DNA of 13,384 nucleotides from contig JAMOMT010000070.1 of assembly GCA_027066965.1 (NCBI GenBank), forward strand, positions 1-13,384, given 5' to 3'. Origin of the DNA: Archaeoglobaceae archaeon (GTDB taxonomy: Archaea; Halobacteriota; Archaeoglobi; Archaeoglobales; Archaeoglobaceae). Of this stretch, positions 1 through 6,018 are shown piece after piece. Every line of letters begins with the position of its first letter. The first letter of the stretch is position 1. The position numbers and the translations under genes are program-made. The notes under the pieces were generated by a model that worked only from the letters and a program-made list of their open reading frames with translations, was not told where the DNA came from and searched no databases.

Positions 1-783
1 CTGGACGAGAATTACGAGTGGAAGAAGGCCGAAAAAGAGCTGAAGGAGTTGAAGAAGAGGAAAGTTCCGGTTGTGTTCTGCTCGGCAAAGACAAGAGAAG
101 AGCAGAGAGAGTTGAGAAGTGAGATGGAAGTTAACGACCCGTATATAGTGGAGGACGGTTCTGCAGTAGTCATCCCGGAGAGCTGCGAACTGATAGAGGT
201 CGTTAACAAACTAAAAGACATTACCGATCTCGTAAAGAAGGTCAGAGAAGACGAAAAGAACAGAGAAGTGCTGTTGGTTCTGGGAGACAGCTACGAGATC
301 ATAGTAAAATACCTCAGAGAGCTGAAAGAGAGAGGAGCTGAAAGGCTGAGATTTTATGCCGCAATAAGCGAGGACGAGGTCTCAAGAGTTACTGGTCTAA
401 GCAGAGAAAAAGCAAAGCTTGCCAAGGAGAGAGAGTTCAGCGAAACTCTCGTAGAGTGGGGCGACGAAGAACTCGACGCGATACGCAGGAAGTTCAACGT
501 TGAGGTTGGTGGAAGGTTCGCACACGTTTACGGTAAAGAAGCCGACAAAGGAAAAGCTGTCGAAGTTCTCAAGCGCCTTTACAGAAAAGCCGGATACGAC
601 GTGTGGACTCTGGGCATAGGAAACCACTACACAGACATTCCTATGCTGAAAGCAGTGGAACAACCGGCGATAGTAAAAAATCCAGACGGCTGGATAGACG
701 TGGAAATTCCAAAACTCTACAAGGCAAAGGGCATCGCGACAGAGGGGTGGGTGGAGGTCGTTAGGAAGTTTTTACTCGATTGA
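1..783 (+). CDS. mpgP: Mannosyl-3-phosphoglycerate phosphatase, 5' end cut by window edge
   Basis: HAD-superfamily phosphatase that removes phosphate from mannosyl-3-phosphoglycerate to give the compatible solute mannosylglycerate, in the cytoplasm. The frame is open from base 1 (260 visible residues). The first visible residues, LDENYEW, fit the sequence just after the catalytic motif I (D-x-D-G-T), so only a dozen or so codons are missing; a TTG at 49 is not the real start. Visible family marks are CSAKTREEQ (motif II), EDGSAVVIP, a REFSE segment, GGRFAHVYG followed by DKGKA (motif III lysine), and motif IV GIGNHYTDIPML encoded near 616-651. These blocks match the MPGP subfamily rather than generic Cof-type HADs. 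Motif IV carries Asn where the first Asp is usual. A glucosyl-3-phosphoglycerate phosphatase is the main alternative. Its usual partner, mannosyl-3-phosphoglycerate synthase, would lie outside the window. Confidence 0.82.
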   Translation: MDENYEWKKAEKELKELKKRKVPVVFCSAKTREEQRELRSEMEVNDPYIVEDGSAVVIPESCELIEVVNKLKDITDLVKKVREDEKNREVLLVLGDSYEIIVKYLRELKERGAERLRFYAAISEDEVSRVTGLSREKAKLAKEREFSETLVEWGDEELDAIRRKFNVEVGGRFAHVYGKEADKGKAVEVLKRLYRKAGYDVWTLGIGNHYTDIPMLKAVEQPAIVKNPDGWIDVEIPKLYKAKGIATEGWVEVVRKFLLD

Positions 784-829
784 CTTGCTTGATTCGGAAA
801 GGATAATTAGAAAACTAAAAATTTAAAAT

Positions 830-1054
830 TTACTGAAACGCCGGCACATCCGGCAAAACTTTACCCCTGAGTTTTATTCTAAGCTCGAGAGTCTCTTTTT
901 CGCTGCTTCCCCGTACTTGACCTCAACCTCTACAGGCTCGACGAAGTCCACGTAAACTTCCCTCTCGTCAAAACGGGCAAACAACCCTTCCGCTGTCGAC
1001 CTTTTCCATGAACTTCTTCAGGAACTCTTTAAATTCCTCGCCGCTCAGCTCCAT
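830..1054 (-). pseudogene. Frameshifted small gene, amphi-Trp-domain-like
   Basis: Three consecutive open segments on the minus strand join into one plausible product of about 75 residues. Segment 1 runs from ATG 1054 to about 993 (MELSGEEFKEFLKKF...). Segment 2 is in another frame, about 993-905, and contains FDEREVYVDFVEPVEVEVKY. Segment 3 returns to the first frame, about 904-830, and reads SEKETLELRIKLRG..., ending FQ then TAA at 830-832. The first frame alone hits TGA after 28 codons. The conceptual protein (charged helix, then two acidic amphipathic strands) resembles small amphi-Trp domain proteins from memory; no search was run. A TATA-like box lies upstream at 1083-1090, so the gene was probably once expressed. 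Alternatives are two sequencing indels in an intact gene, or chance; the coding-like composition across all three segments argues against chance. Confidence 0.5.
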
Positions 1055-1082
1055 CCATCGGTTAGCTAATTTTCAAACTGAT

Positions 1083-1090
1083 AATATAAA
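1083..1090 (-). promoter_or_regulatory. TATA-like box of the broken small gene
   Basis: The minus strand reads TTTATATT, centred about 32 nt upstream of the ATG at 1054. That predicts transcription starting about 6 nt before the start codon. The region is AT-rich and the downstream gene is broken, so this is tentative. Confidence 0.35.
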
Positions 1091-1130
1091 ATTTTAACGC
1101 TGCTCCTGCTTGGGTCTAACCAAGTAGCCA

Positions 1131-1167
1131 AATGGAAAAAATCACAAAGAATATAAAAATAGAAAAT
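1131..1167 (-). terminator. T-rich termination region after the TPR gene
   Basis: Directly after the TPR stop codon (1168-1170) the minus strand carries several T-tracts, including five Ts at 1155-1159 and six at 1136-1141. Archaeal intrinsic termination mainly uses such oligo-T stretches without needing a hairpin. It also separates the TPR gene from the broken gene downstream, which has its own TATA-like box. Confidence 0.45.
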
Positions 1168-2736
1168 TTAGTGCTCGAGCACTCCAAAGTAAACAGGTAT
1201 TCCACCAACTTTGAGCATCTGCTCGTATATGCCCTCCCCGAAGTTCTTGCCATATTTGTCCTGGAACATGTGCCTCCAGCCAACGAGGTCCTTGTTAGAG
1301 TCAAGCACATTCTGGAACTTCTCGAGCGTGCTCTTGGCCATCTTAAGGTAAGTCTCGTTGCCAGTCATTTTGTACATCTTTATGTAAAGACCTGAAAGGC
1401 CTATGTAAGAGAGCACGTAGTAGTTCCTGTGTGCTACCTCTCTGTTGGACATCCACGGGTTGTCCATAAGGTAAACCAAGTCAGCCTTTGCCTTCTCGAA
1501 GCTGTTCATAGTTGCACTCTTGTTCCCTCCAAGCTCAGAGTTTATTAGCCCTATGTAGTAGTAAGCAAGAGCTCTCTCGTAGTAAGAGCCTGGCACCTCA
1601 GCCGGCACATCCGGGTTGGTTATGTGGTCAGTCATCGCCTTTACGTCTTCCTGCAGCATCTTCAGACTCTTCTTAATGTAGGTGTCTCCAAGCTGGGTGT
1701 TGTTGTGCTTAATGTAGTAGTCTCCGAGGTAGAAGTATATCAGAGCCTTAAGCCTCGCGGCCTCACCGTAGTAGTCAGAGCTCGGCCCAAACTTCGTGAT
1801 TATCTCGTTGCAGTATTCAAGCGATTTGTTCCACCAGCTCATCATCTTTGCGTAGTCGCCCTTCTCGTAGTACGGGTAACCAAGATAGAACGTAGAGATT
1901 GCAGCAGGCATTAAGCCAAGGTCGCTTTCCCACTCCTTATGCTTGAGGAACTGCAGAGAAACCCAGTACGCACCGCTCCAGTTTCCGAGATCTATGAGCG
2001 TCCAAGTCAGATGTTCGTAAGCGGTGTCTATCGGATACGTGTGGAAAGCCTTCCAGTACCAGTTTGCAGCAAGCTTGGGCTCGGCCATTGCGAGGTAAGT
2101 CCTCGCTATGTTCGTATAGAGAGCAGCTATGCCATACTTGCCAGAGTGCTTGATTATCTGATCTGAGTAATTGAGTGCCATGAAGTCGTACTTAAGCACG
2201 AGGTTCTTTCTCATCGTGTAGTTGTCAGCGTAGTCGTAGTAGATAGCACCAAGCTGCTGATAAGCTAAACCTTTCAGCTCAGGAAACTCTGCAGCCTTCT
2301 TTGCATAATACGTTGCGTTCTCAAACGCCCACTGAGCCCAGTACATCCAGTTGGCCATCTCCTTGTTGTCGTGCTCTAGATACCAGGGAATTGCCTGAGT
2401 GAACTTGGTCTGGTTGGGGAACTTGTAGTAGTGGTGGAAGAAGCCGTCGTTACCGTAAGCGACTGCAAGATCGTAATACGCAACTCCAAGGTTGGGGTCT
2501 ATCTTTATTGCATCGTCGAGGTACTGTTTTGCCTTCAAAAAGTAGTTAAACGCCGTTTGATTCGCTGGTCCGTTGTCGGCGAAGGCGTCAAGCTCTTTTT
2601 CTATGTACTGGTTAGCGATGTCAATGTCCTTCGTAGCCTGATTAGCTTTCTGCATCGTCATGTACCCATAAACTCCCAGAGCCACTGCAATTACAAGTAA
2701 CACAACACCCAGACCGGCGAGAGTTTTCGATGACAT
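1168..2736 (-). CDS. Membrane-anchored extracytoplasmic TPR-repeat protein
   Basis: 522-residue protein with one hydrophobic helix at about residues 7-25 after a short Lys-containing N-terminus, so a signal anchor or uncleaved signal peptide that puts the rest outside the membrane. The remainder is helical and rich in Tyr, Trp and Ala, with TPR-like units at about 57-95, 139-170, 200-235, 238-265, 278-312, 325-362, 385-422 and 438-478, many with the usual G-x-Y and A-x-x-x-x-x-A-L/I spacing. Ten N-x-S/T sequons (N59, 108, 140, 172, 189, 252, 303, 345, 405, 460) fit archaeal N-glycosylation of an exported domain. The start is fixed by a strong Shine-Dalgarno, GAGGAGGT, 8 nt upstream. TPR scaffolds bind protein partners; the partner is not evident. 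It is a single-gene unit, divergent from pgk. The function is unknown beyond this. Confidence 0.75.
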   Translation of the reverse strand: MSSKTLAGLGVVLLVIAVALGVYGYMTMQKANQATKDIDIANQYIEKELDAFADNGPANQTAFNYFLKAKQYLDDAIKIDPNLGVAYYDLAVAYGNDGFFHHYYKFPNQTKFTQAIPWYLEHDNKEMANWMYWAQWAFENATYYAKKAAEFPELKGLAYQQLGAIYYDYADNYTMRKNLVLKYDFMALNYSDQIIKHSGKYGIAALYTNIARTYLAMAEPKLAANWYWKAFHTYPIDTAYEHLTWTLIDLGNWSGAYWVSLQFLKHKEWESDLGLMPAAISTFYLGYPYYEKGDYAKMMSWWNKSLEYCNEIITKFGPSSDYYGEAARLKALIYFYLGDYYIKHNNTQLGDTYIKKSLKMLQEDVKAMTDHITNPDVPAEVPGSYYERALAYYYIGLINSELGGNKSATMNSFEKAKADLVYLMDNPWMSNREVAHRNYYVLSYIGLSGLYIKMYKMTGNETYLKMAKSTLEKFQNVLDSNKDLVGWRHMFQDKYGKNFGEGIYEQMLKVGGIPVYFGVLEH

Positions 2737-2744
2737 GTTTTACT

Positions 2745-2752
2745 ACCTCCTC
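2745..2752 (-). promoter_or_regulatory. Shine-Dalgarno site of the TPR gene
   Basis: The minus strand reads GAGGAGGT, ending 8 nt before the ATG at 2736. It decides the start codon and contrasts with most genes here, which lack a leader and a Shine-Dalgarno. Confidence 0.8.
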
Positions 2753-2798
2753 AGAAATTTAATACAATATACACTCGAACCACTATCAGATTATCACG

Positions 2799-2808
2799 TT
2801 TTAAAAAT
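2799..2808 (-). promoter_or_regulatory. Candidate TATA box of the TPR gene
   Basis: The minus strand has an A/T run reading TTTTTAAAA, preceded by the purine-rich GAAAAAA expected of a BRE. It predicts transcription starting near 2777 and a leader of about 40 nt that includes the Shine-Dalgarno. Another TATA-like stretch at about 2765-2772 would start transcription inside the ribosome-binding site, so it is less likely. Confidence 0.4.
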
Positions 2809-2964
2809 TTTTTCATTATTTTTCTATTGTAGTGGTCAAAAAAGCCGAAAAAAGTTGTTACTCTTTTCGACAGTTTCAGAAGTGCAAAGAAAGCGAAGCA
2901 ACAGGTGAAGGTATGAGGAGGCAAGAGCAGAGTGCGGGAATGGCCCAAGTAGAAAAGGCAAACG

Positions 2965-2972
2965 TTTAATAA
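2965..2972 (+). promoter_or_regulatory. TATA box of pgk, leaderless transcript
   Basis: TTTAATAA is centred about 26 nt upstream of the ATG at 2994, so transcription should start at or next to the start codon. No Shine-Dalgarno precedes the ATG. This supports 2994 over the upstream in-frame TTG at 2973. Confidence 0.6.
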
Positions 2973-2993
2973 TTGGCTACTCAAAAACGTACG

Positions 2994-4220
2994 ATGATAG
3001 AGGGTTTGCCGACTCTCGACGATGTTGAATACAGCGGCAAAGCTGTGCTCGTCAGGCTGGACGTAAATTCCCCCATGATTAACTCCACGATTCTAGACAC
3101 CTTGAGAATAGAGAGCCACATACCAACTCTCGAAGAGCTCGAAAACTCGAAAGTCGTTATACTAGCACACCAGAGCAGGCCGGGTAAAAAGGACTTCACC
3201 ACCTTAGAAACACACGCCGAAGAGCTCTCCAAGTTCTTAGGTAGAGAAGTAGAATACATAGACGAGTGCTTTTCGAAAAGGGTGATTGACAGGATAAGTA
3301 GAATGAAAAGCGGAGAAATACTGATGCTTGAAAACGTGAGGTTTTACGCAGAAGAGAGGCTGAAACGTTCGGCTGAAGAACACTCGACCTCTTTTCTCGT
3401 CCAGAGACTGTATCCAAACTTCGACATCTTCGTGAACGACGCTTTTTCTGCGTGTCATCGCTCTCACGCTTCTCTCGTTGGCTTTCCTCCCGTGCTCCCT
3501 TCTGTCGTTGGCAGGCTTGTGGAGAGAGAAGTTTCAGCCCTAAGCAGGGTTCTAAAGGGTAAGGGAAGGAAGGTATTCATACTCGGAGGAGCAAAAATAG
3601 AGGACTCCGTCAGAGTTATGAAGAACGTACTCGAAAGAGGGATAGCGGAAAAAGTCATTCTGACTGGTGTCGTTGGAAATTACTTCCTTATGCTCTCTGG
3701 AGTAGATATAGGGGAAGTGAACAGAGTCGTTGTTGAGGACAGCAAAGAGGGGCTCGATGATAGAGAAATGAAAGAACTCTACGATAAGTTCCGGGACAAG
3801 ATAATCCTGCCCGTTGACGTAGCCGTGGAAGAGGAGGGCAAGAGAAAGGACGTAGAGCTCAGCGAGGTCAACAACAAAAAGATACTTGACATCGGTCTGA
3901 AAACAATATCTCTGATAAAAGAGGTCGTTCCCCAGTACGACGTTGCCGTGATAAACGGTCCAGCGGGAGTCTTCGAGGACGAGAGATTTGCCCTCGGAAC
4001 TTTCGAGACTCTCAAGGCAGTTTCGAGAGCTGGTTATTCCGTGGTCGGAGGGGGGCACGTAACTACTGCTGCGAGGATGCTGGGAATAGCAAGGAAGATG
4101 AGCCACGTCTCGATTGCGGGAGGAGCATGCATAAGGTTCCTGAGTGGGGAAAAGCTCGTCGCACTAGAGGTGATTAAAGAGTACTGGGAAAAGAAGTGGT
4201 CCTCCAGAGTGCGAACATAA
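2994..4220 (+). CDS. pgk: Phosphoglycerate kinase, archaeal type
   Basis: Interconverts 1,3-bisphosphoglycerate plus ADP and 3-phosphoglycerate plus ATP in glycolysis and gluconeogenesis, in the cytoplasm. At 408 residues it matches archaeal PGKs. Motifs in order: opening MIEGLPTLDD; RLDVNSP at 21-27 and HQSRPG at 59-64 (3-phosphoglycerate binding); LENVRFYAEE at 112-121; NDAFSACHRSHAS at 148-160; GGAKIEDS at 198-205 (nucleotide side); NGPAGVFE at 321-328; GGGH at 352-355; and a final glycine loop SIAGGA at 373-378, where Ala stands in place of the more usual first Gly. The upstream TTG at 2973 would add seven residues, but the conserved N-terminus and the TATA spacing favour 2994. It has its own promoter and is not obviously in an operon. 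It supplies the 3-phosphoglycerate that MPGP and SerB pathways use. Confidence 0.95.
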   Translation: MIEGLPTLDDVEYSGKAVLVRLDVNSPMINSTILDTLRIESHIPTLEELENSKVVILAHQSRPGKKDFTTLETHAEELSKFLGREVEYIDECFSKRVIDRISRMKSGEILMLENVRFYAEERLKRSAEEHSTSFLVQRLYPNFDIFVNDAFSACHRSHASLVGFPPVLPSVVGRLVEREVSALSRVLKGKGRKVFILGGAKIEDSVRVMKNVLERGIAEKVILTGVVGNYFLMLSGVDIGEVNRVVVEDSKEGLDDREMKELYDKFRDKIILPVDVAVEEEGKRKDVELSEVNNKKILDIGLKTISLIKEVVPQYDVAVINGPAGVFEDERFALGTFETLKAVSRAGYSVVGGGHVTTAARMLGIARKMSHVSIAGGACIRFLSGEKLVALEVIKEYWEKKWSSRVRT

Positions 4221-4323
4221 TTTGTCCTCATTCGGTTTAAGAATTTTCAACAGAAACTTAGACGGTTCGACCAGTGTGCAATCGATAAGATGAAAGGTAG
4301 TTAAAAACGTCAGCAACACCAAC

Positions 4324-4331
4324 ATTAAATA
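4324..4331 (+). promoter_or_regulatory. TATA box of the 4354 gene, leaderless transcript
   Basis: ATTAAATA is centred about 26 nt before the ATG at 4354, and no Shine-Dalgarno is present. It predicts a leaderless mRNA and suggests that the gene has a promoter separate from pgk, 133 bp upstream. Confidence 0.55.
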
Positions 4332-4353
4332 GTACGCACGTCAAAGTAGTTCA

Positions 4354-5265
4354 ATGGAGGTTGCTGACCTGTGGTGCGGCGAGAGAGTTAATCCCAGGTT
4401 TGAAGGTTGCAGGGGAAGAAACCTCGAGACGTTTTTTCTGAAGCCAGAAAGAGAGGAGCTCGACGCTTTCGTTTCGAGAGTTAAAGTGGTTGCGGAGGAA
4501 GTGGACTTCGTTGCCGTTCCAGGTTGCCTCGTGGAGAGAAAAATTCTGCTATCGCTGCTTCCCGTTTTGAGGAGGAATCGGGTTGCCGTAGCTCCGTACT
4601 ACCACAGTCCCCAGCCCGCCCTGATCGAGAAAAGCAAGAGAGAGCTCGAAAAGCTCGAGAAATACGGAGTGAGGAGTTGTGCGGAGTTTTTACCCACTTA
4701 CGATCCGAAAAAAGGCATAATTATCGAAGGTGGTAGAGAGGAGGTCGTAAACGTAATCCCAATTTCCCCGCTCGGAGAGCTAGAGGTAAACGTAGAGAGT
4801 TCTGAGTTCGGCCTTAAGATGACGAGAGTACTCGAAATTCTGGCAAAAACCGAGAAATACTCTAGGTACTACAGGAGAGACATCTGGGAGAGGTTCATGA
4901 GTACAGAGTTCGTTTTTTCAGCCACTCTGAATTTCGAGAAGTTTCTCGAGATTGTTTCATGCTACCAGCAGAGGTGTGCAAGGTGGATGAGATCCAAGCT
5001 CTCCGCCATGGCGATGAGAACTCTGCCCCTAAGCAAGGGATTCCGCTTTTCAGCGGGAATAGCAATAGACCTCGAGGAGTTCTGCCGGCTTGTGGAGGAA
5101 GTGGGAGACGAGGAGTTCGAGGGATACATTACTAGGGAAGACTTTTCGAGGTGGATAGAGGAAGTACTCAGGGATAAAAGGCTGGCGGAGAAAGTAAGAG
5201 AGTGCAAGAACAGGAAAGAACTGCTCAGGGTTATCAGAGATAGGATGAAAGGTTACAGACTCTAA
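4354..5265 (+). CDS. Unrecognised 303-residue protein, DUF5752-like C-terminus
   Basis: Not recognised as a characterised enzyme. It is soluble, with no signal peptide or membrane segment. Residues 1-170 look like an alpha/beta domain with several Cys (C8, C19, C58, C109), hydrophobic strands around DFVAVPGCLV and RVAVAPYY, and a charged helix at about 90-105. Residues 180-225 look helical, with a CYQQRCARWM segment at 203-212. Residues 228-300 (GFRFSAGIAIDLEEF... then REDFSRWIEEVL...LAEKV) resemble, from memory, the DUF5752 domain, which typically has F-x-F...G near the start, a SLEEF-like helix and GDF-x-x-WI...LA. The start at ATG 4354 is supported by a TATA box. It lies downstream of pgk on the same strand and ends 6 bp from the convergent cytochrome gene. 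A sugar or osmolyte role is possible but not shown. Confidence 0.7.
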   Translation: MEVADLWCGERVNPRFEGCRGRNLETFFLKPEREELDAFVSRVKVVAEEVDFVAVPGCLVERKILLSLLPVLRRNRVAVAPYYHSPQPALIEKSKRELEKLEKYGVRSCAEFLPTYDPKKGIIIEGGREEVVNVIPISPLGELEVNVESSEFGLKMTRVLEILAKTEKYSRYYRRDIWERFMSTEFVFSATLNFEKFLEIVSCYQQRCARWMRSKLSAMAMRTLPLSKGFRFSAGIAIDLEEFCRLVEEVGDEEFEGYITREDFSRWIEEVLRDKRLAEKVRECKNRKELLRVIRDRMKGYRL

Positions 5266-5271
5266 GCAGAT

Positions 5272-5886
5272 CTAGGGTATCCTCAGAATTAGGTGAGAGA
5301 GCAGAGACTTCAGAACATCGAGAAGAGAGAACGGCTTCTGCTCGGGCTTCGTCTTTTCGGTCACGTTTACGTTAACGACCTTCGAAGCGCTTCCAAGGTA
5401 CTTATATATTATCTGACCGTGACATGCAGCACATATCTTCATGAGTATTCTGCCGTGAATCTCGTGAATTCCACCCTTGTGGCAGTAGTGACAGTCTGTC
5501 GTTGGTGGGAGCTTTATCATGTTCTTTCCGTGACACTCGTAGCAGGAAACATCGACATGAGGTATGTGAACAGTTATGGGCGTGACGTTGGAGTAGTTAG
5601 GGCCAAGGTGGCACTTTATGCACGGCCCATCTCCGTGCAGCTTGTCGAGGTTCGCCATGTTTATGTGGTTACCGTTCCAGATCGATGGAATGTTATGGCA
5701 CGCACAGTTTCCAAGCTTTTTGTTGTACTCCGAGGGTGTTAAAAGGAGATCGTGACAGGGGAAGCATACTCTGCCGTAGCCGGCAGGGTGCTGCTCGGCC
5801 GTCATTACAGCGAGAGTGGACGGCATTACCGAGAGGAGAAGTACCGTGGCAAGGATTGCGATGGCGAGCGACGCTTTTGAGGGCAT
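5272..5886 (-). CDS. Secreted multihaem c-type cytochrome
   Basis: A 204-residue precursor of an exported electron-transfer protein. Residues 1-26 form a signal peptide with hydrophobic core LAIAILATVLLLSV and a likely cleavage after TLA. Five canonical haem c sites follow: CFPCH 41-45, CIKCH 89-93, CYECH 115-119, CHYCH 132-136 and CAACH 152-156. A sixth Cys/His cluster, CACH at 61-64, has only one residue between the cysteines. Many further His residues (33, 74, 84, 107, 110, 141, 144) could be distal ligands, so bis-His haems are likely. After the last haem comes a polar linker (165-185) and an amphipathic hydrophobic tail (186-204) that may attach it to the membrane or a partner. ATG 5886 is chosen because a TATA box lies 26 nt upstream and the signal peptide starts there. 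Further upstream ATGs extend into the divergent gene. A role in extracellular or respiratory electron transfer is inferred. Confidence 0.88.
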   Translation of the reverse strand: MPSKASLAIAILATVLLLSVMPSTLAVMTAEQHPAGYGRVCFPCHDLLLTPSEYNKKLGNCACHNIPSIWNGNHINMANLDKLHGDGPCIKCHLGPNYSNVTPITVHIPHVDVSCYECHGKNMIKLPPTTDCHYCHKGGIHEIHGRILMKICAACHGQIIYKYLGSASKVVNVNVTEKTKPEQKPFSLLDVLKSLLSHLILRIP

Positions 5887-5907
5887 CAGAGGCTCTCCGA
5901 CGCACAT

Positions 5908-5915
5908 GTATAAAT
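5908..5915 (-). promoter_or_regulatory. TATA box of the cytochrome gene, leaderless transcript
   Basis: The minus strand reads ATTTATAC, preceded by GAAAAGG, a good BRE-like element. Its centre is about 26 nt from the ATG at 5886, so the mRNA should begin at that codon. It also rules out the nearby upstream ATG, which overlaps the promoter. Confidence 0.65.
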
Positions 5916-5988
5916 CCTTTTCAGTTTTTGTTATTCGCCTTAAGCTTTCTGAGAACATTCGCAAAACGCCAAAGTAAAAACCGCCAAA

Positions 5989-5996
5989 GTATTTAA
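5989..5996 (+). promoter_or_regulatory. TATA box of paaK, leaderless transcript
   Basis: GTATTTAA is centred about 26 nt before the ATG at 6019. A GGAGGT at 6013-6018 touches the ATG with no spacer, so it is too close to act as a normal Shine-Dalgarno. Only about 75 bp separate this box from the divergent cytochrome promoter, so one regulator could act on both. Confidence 0.55.
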
Positions 5997-6018
5997 GCCA
6001 AAGGAAGAGCTTGGAGGT

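Noticed and set aside
840..853. 14-bp sequence GCCGGCACATCCGG repeated at 1601-1614, able to form a 5-bp hairpin
   Set aside because: A single 14-bp match is near chance expectation in 13 kb, and both copies lie in coding or formerly coding frames encoding Pro-Asp-Val-Pro-Ala. No wider repeat exists.
2832..2969. Short plus-strand frame from a GTG, about 45 residues, upstream of pgk
   Set aside because: It ends inside the pgk TATA box, has no promoter or ribosome-binding site, and has no recognisable pattern.
2751..2984. Minus-strand open frame in the TPR-pgk intergenic region
   Set aside because: It overlaps the TPR Shine-Dalgarno and promoter and the start of pgk, and its Phe/Leu-rich content matches AT-rich non-coding DNA rather than the genes here.
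3552..4106. Long minus-strand open frame opposite pgk (184 residues), and similar antisense frames opposite the other genes
   Set aside because: Mirror images of strongly coding plus-strand genes with no promoter or domain signal of their own.
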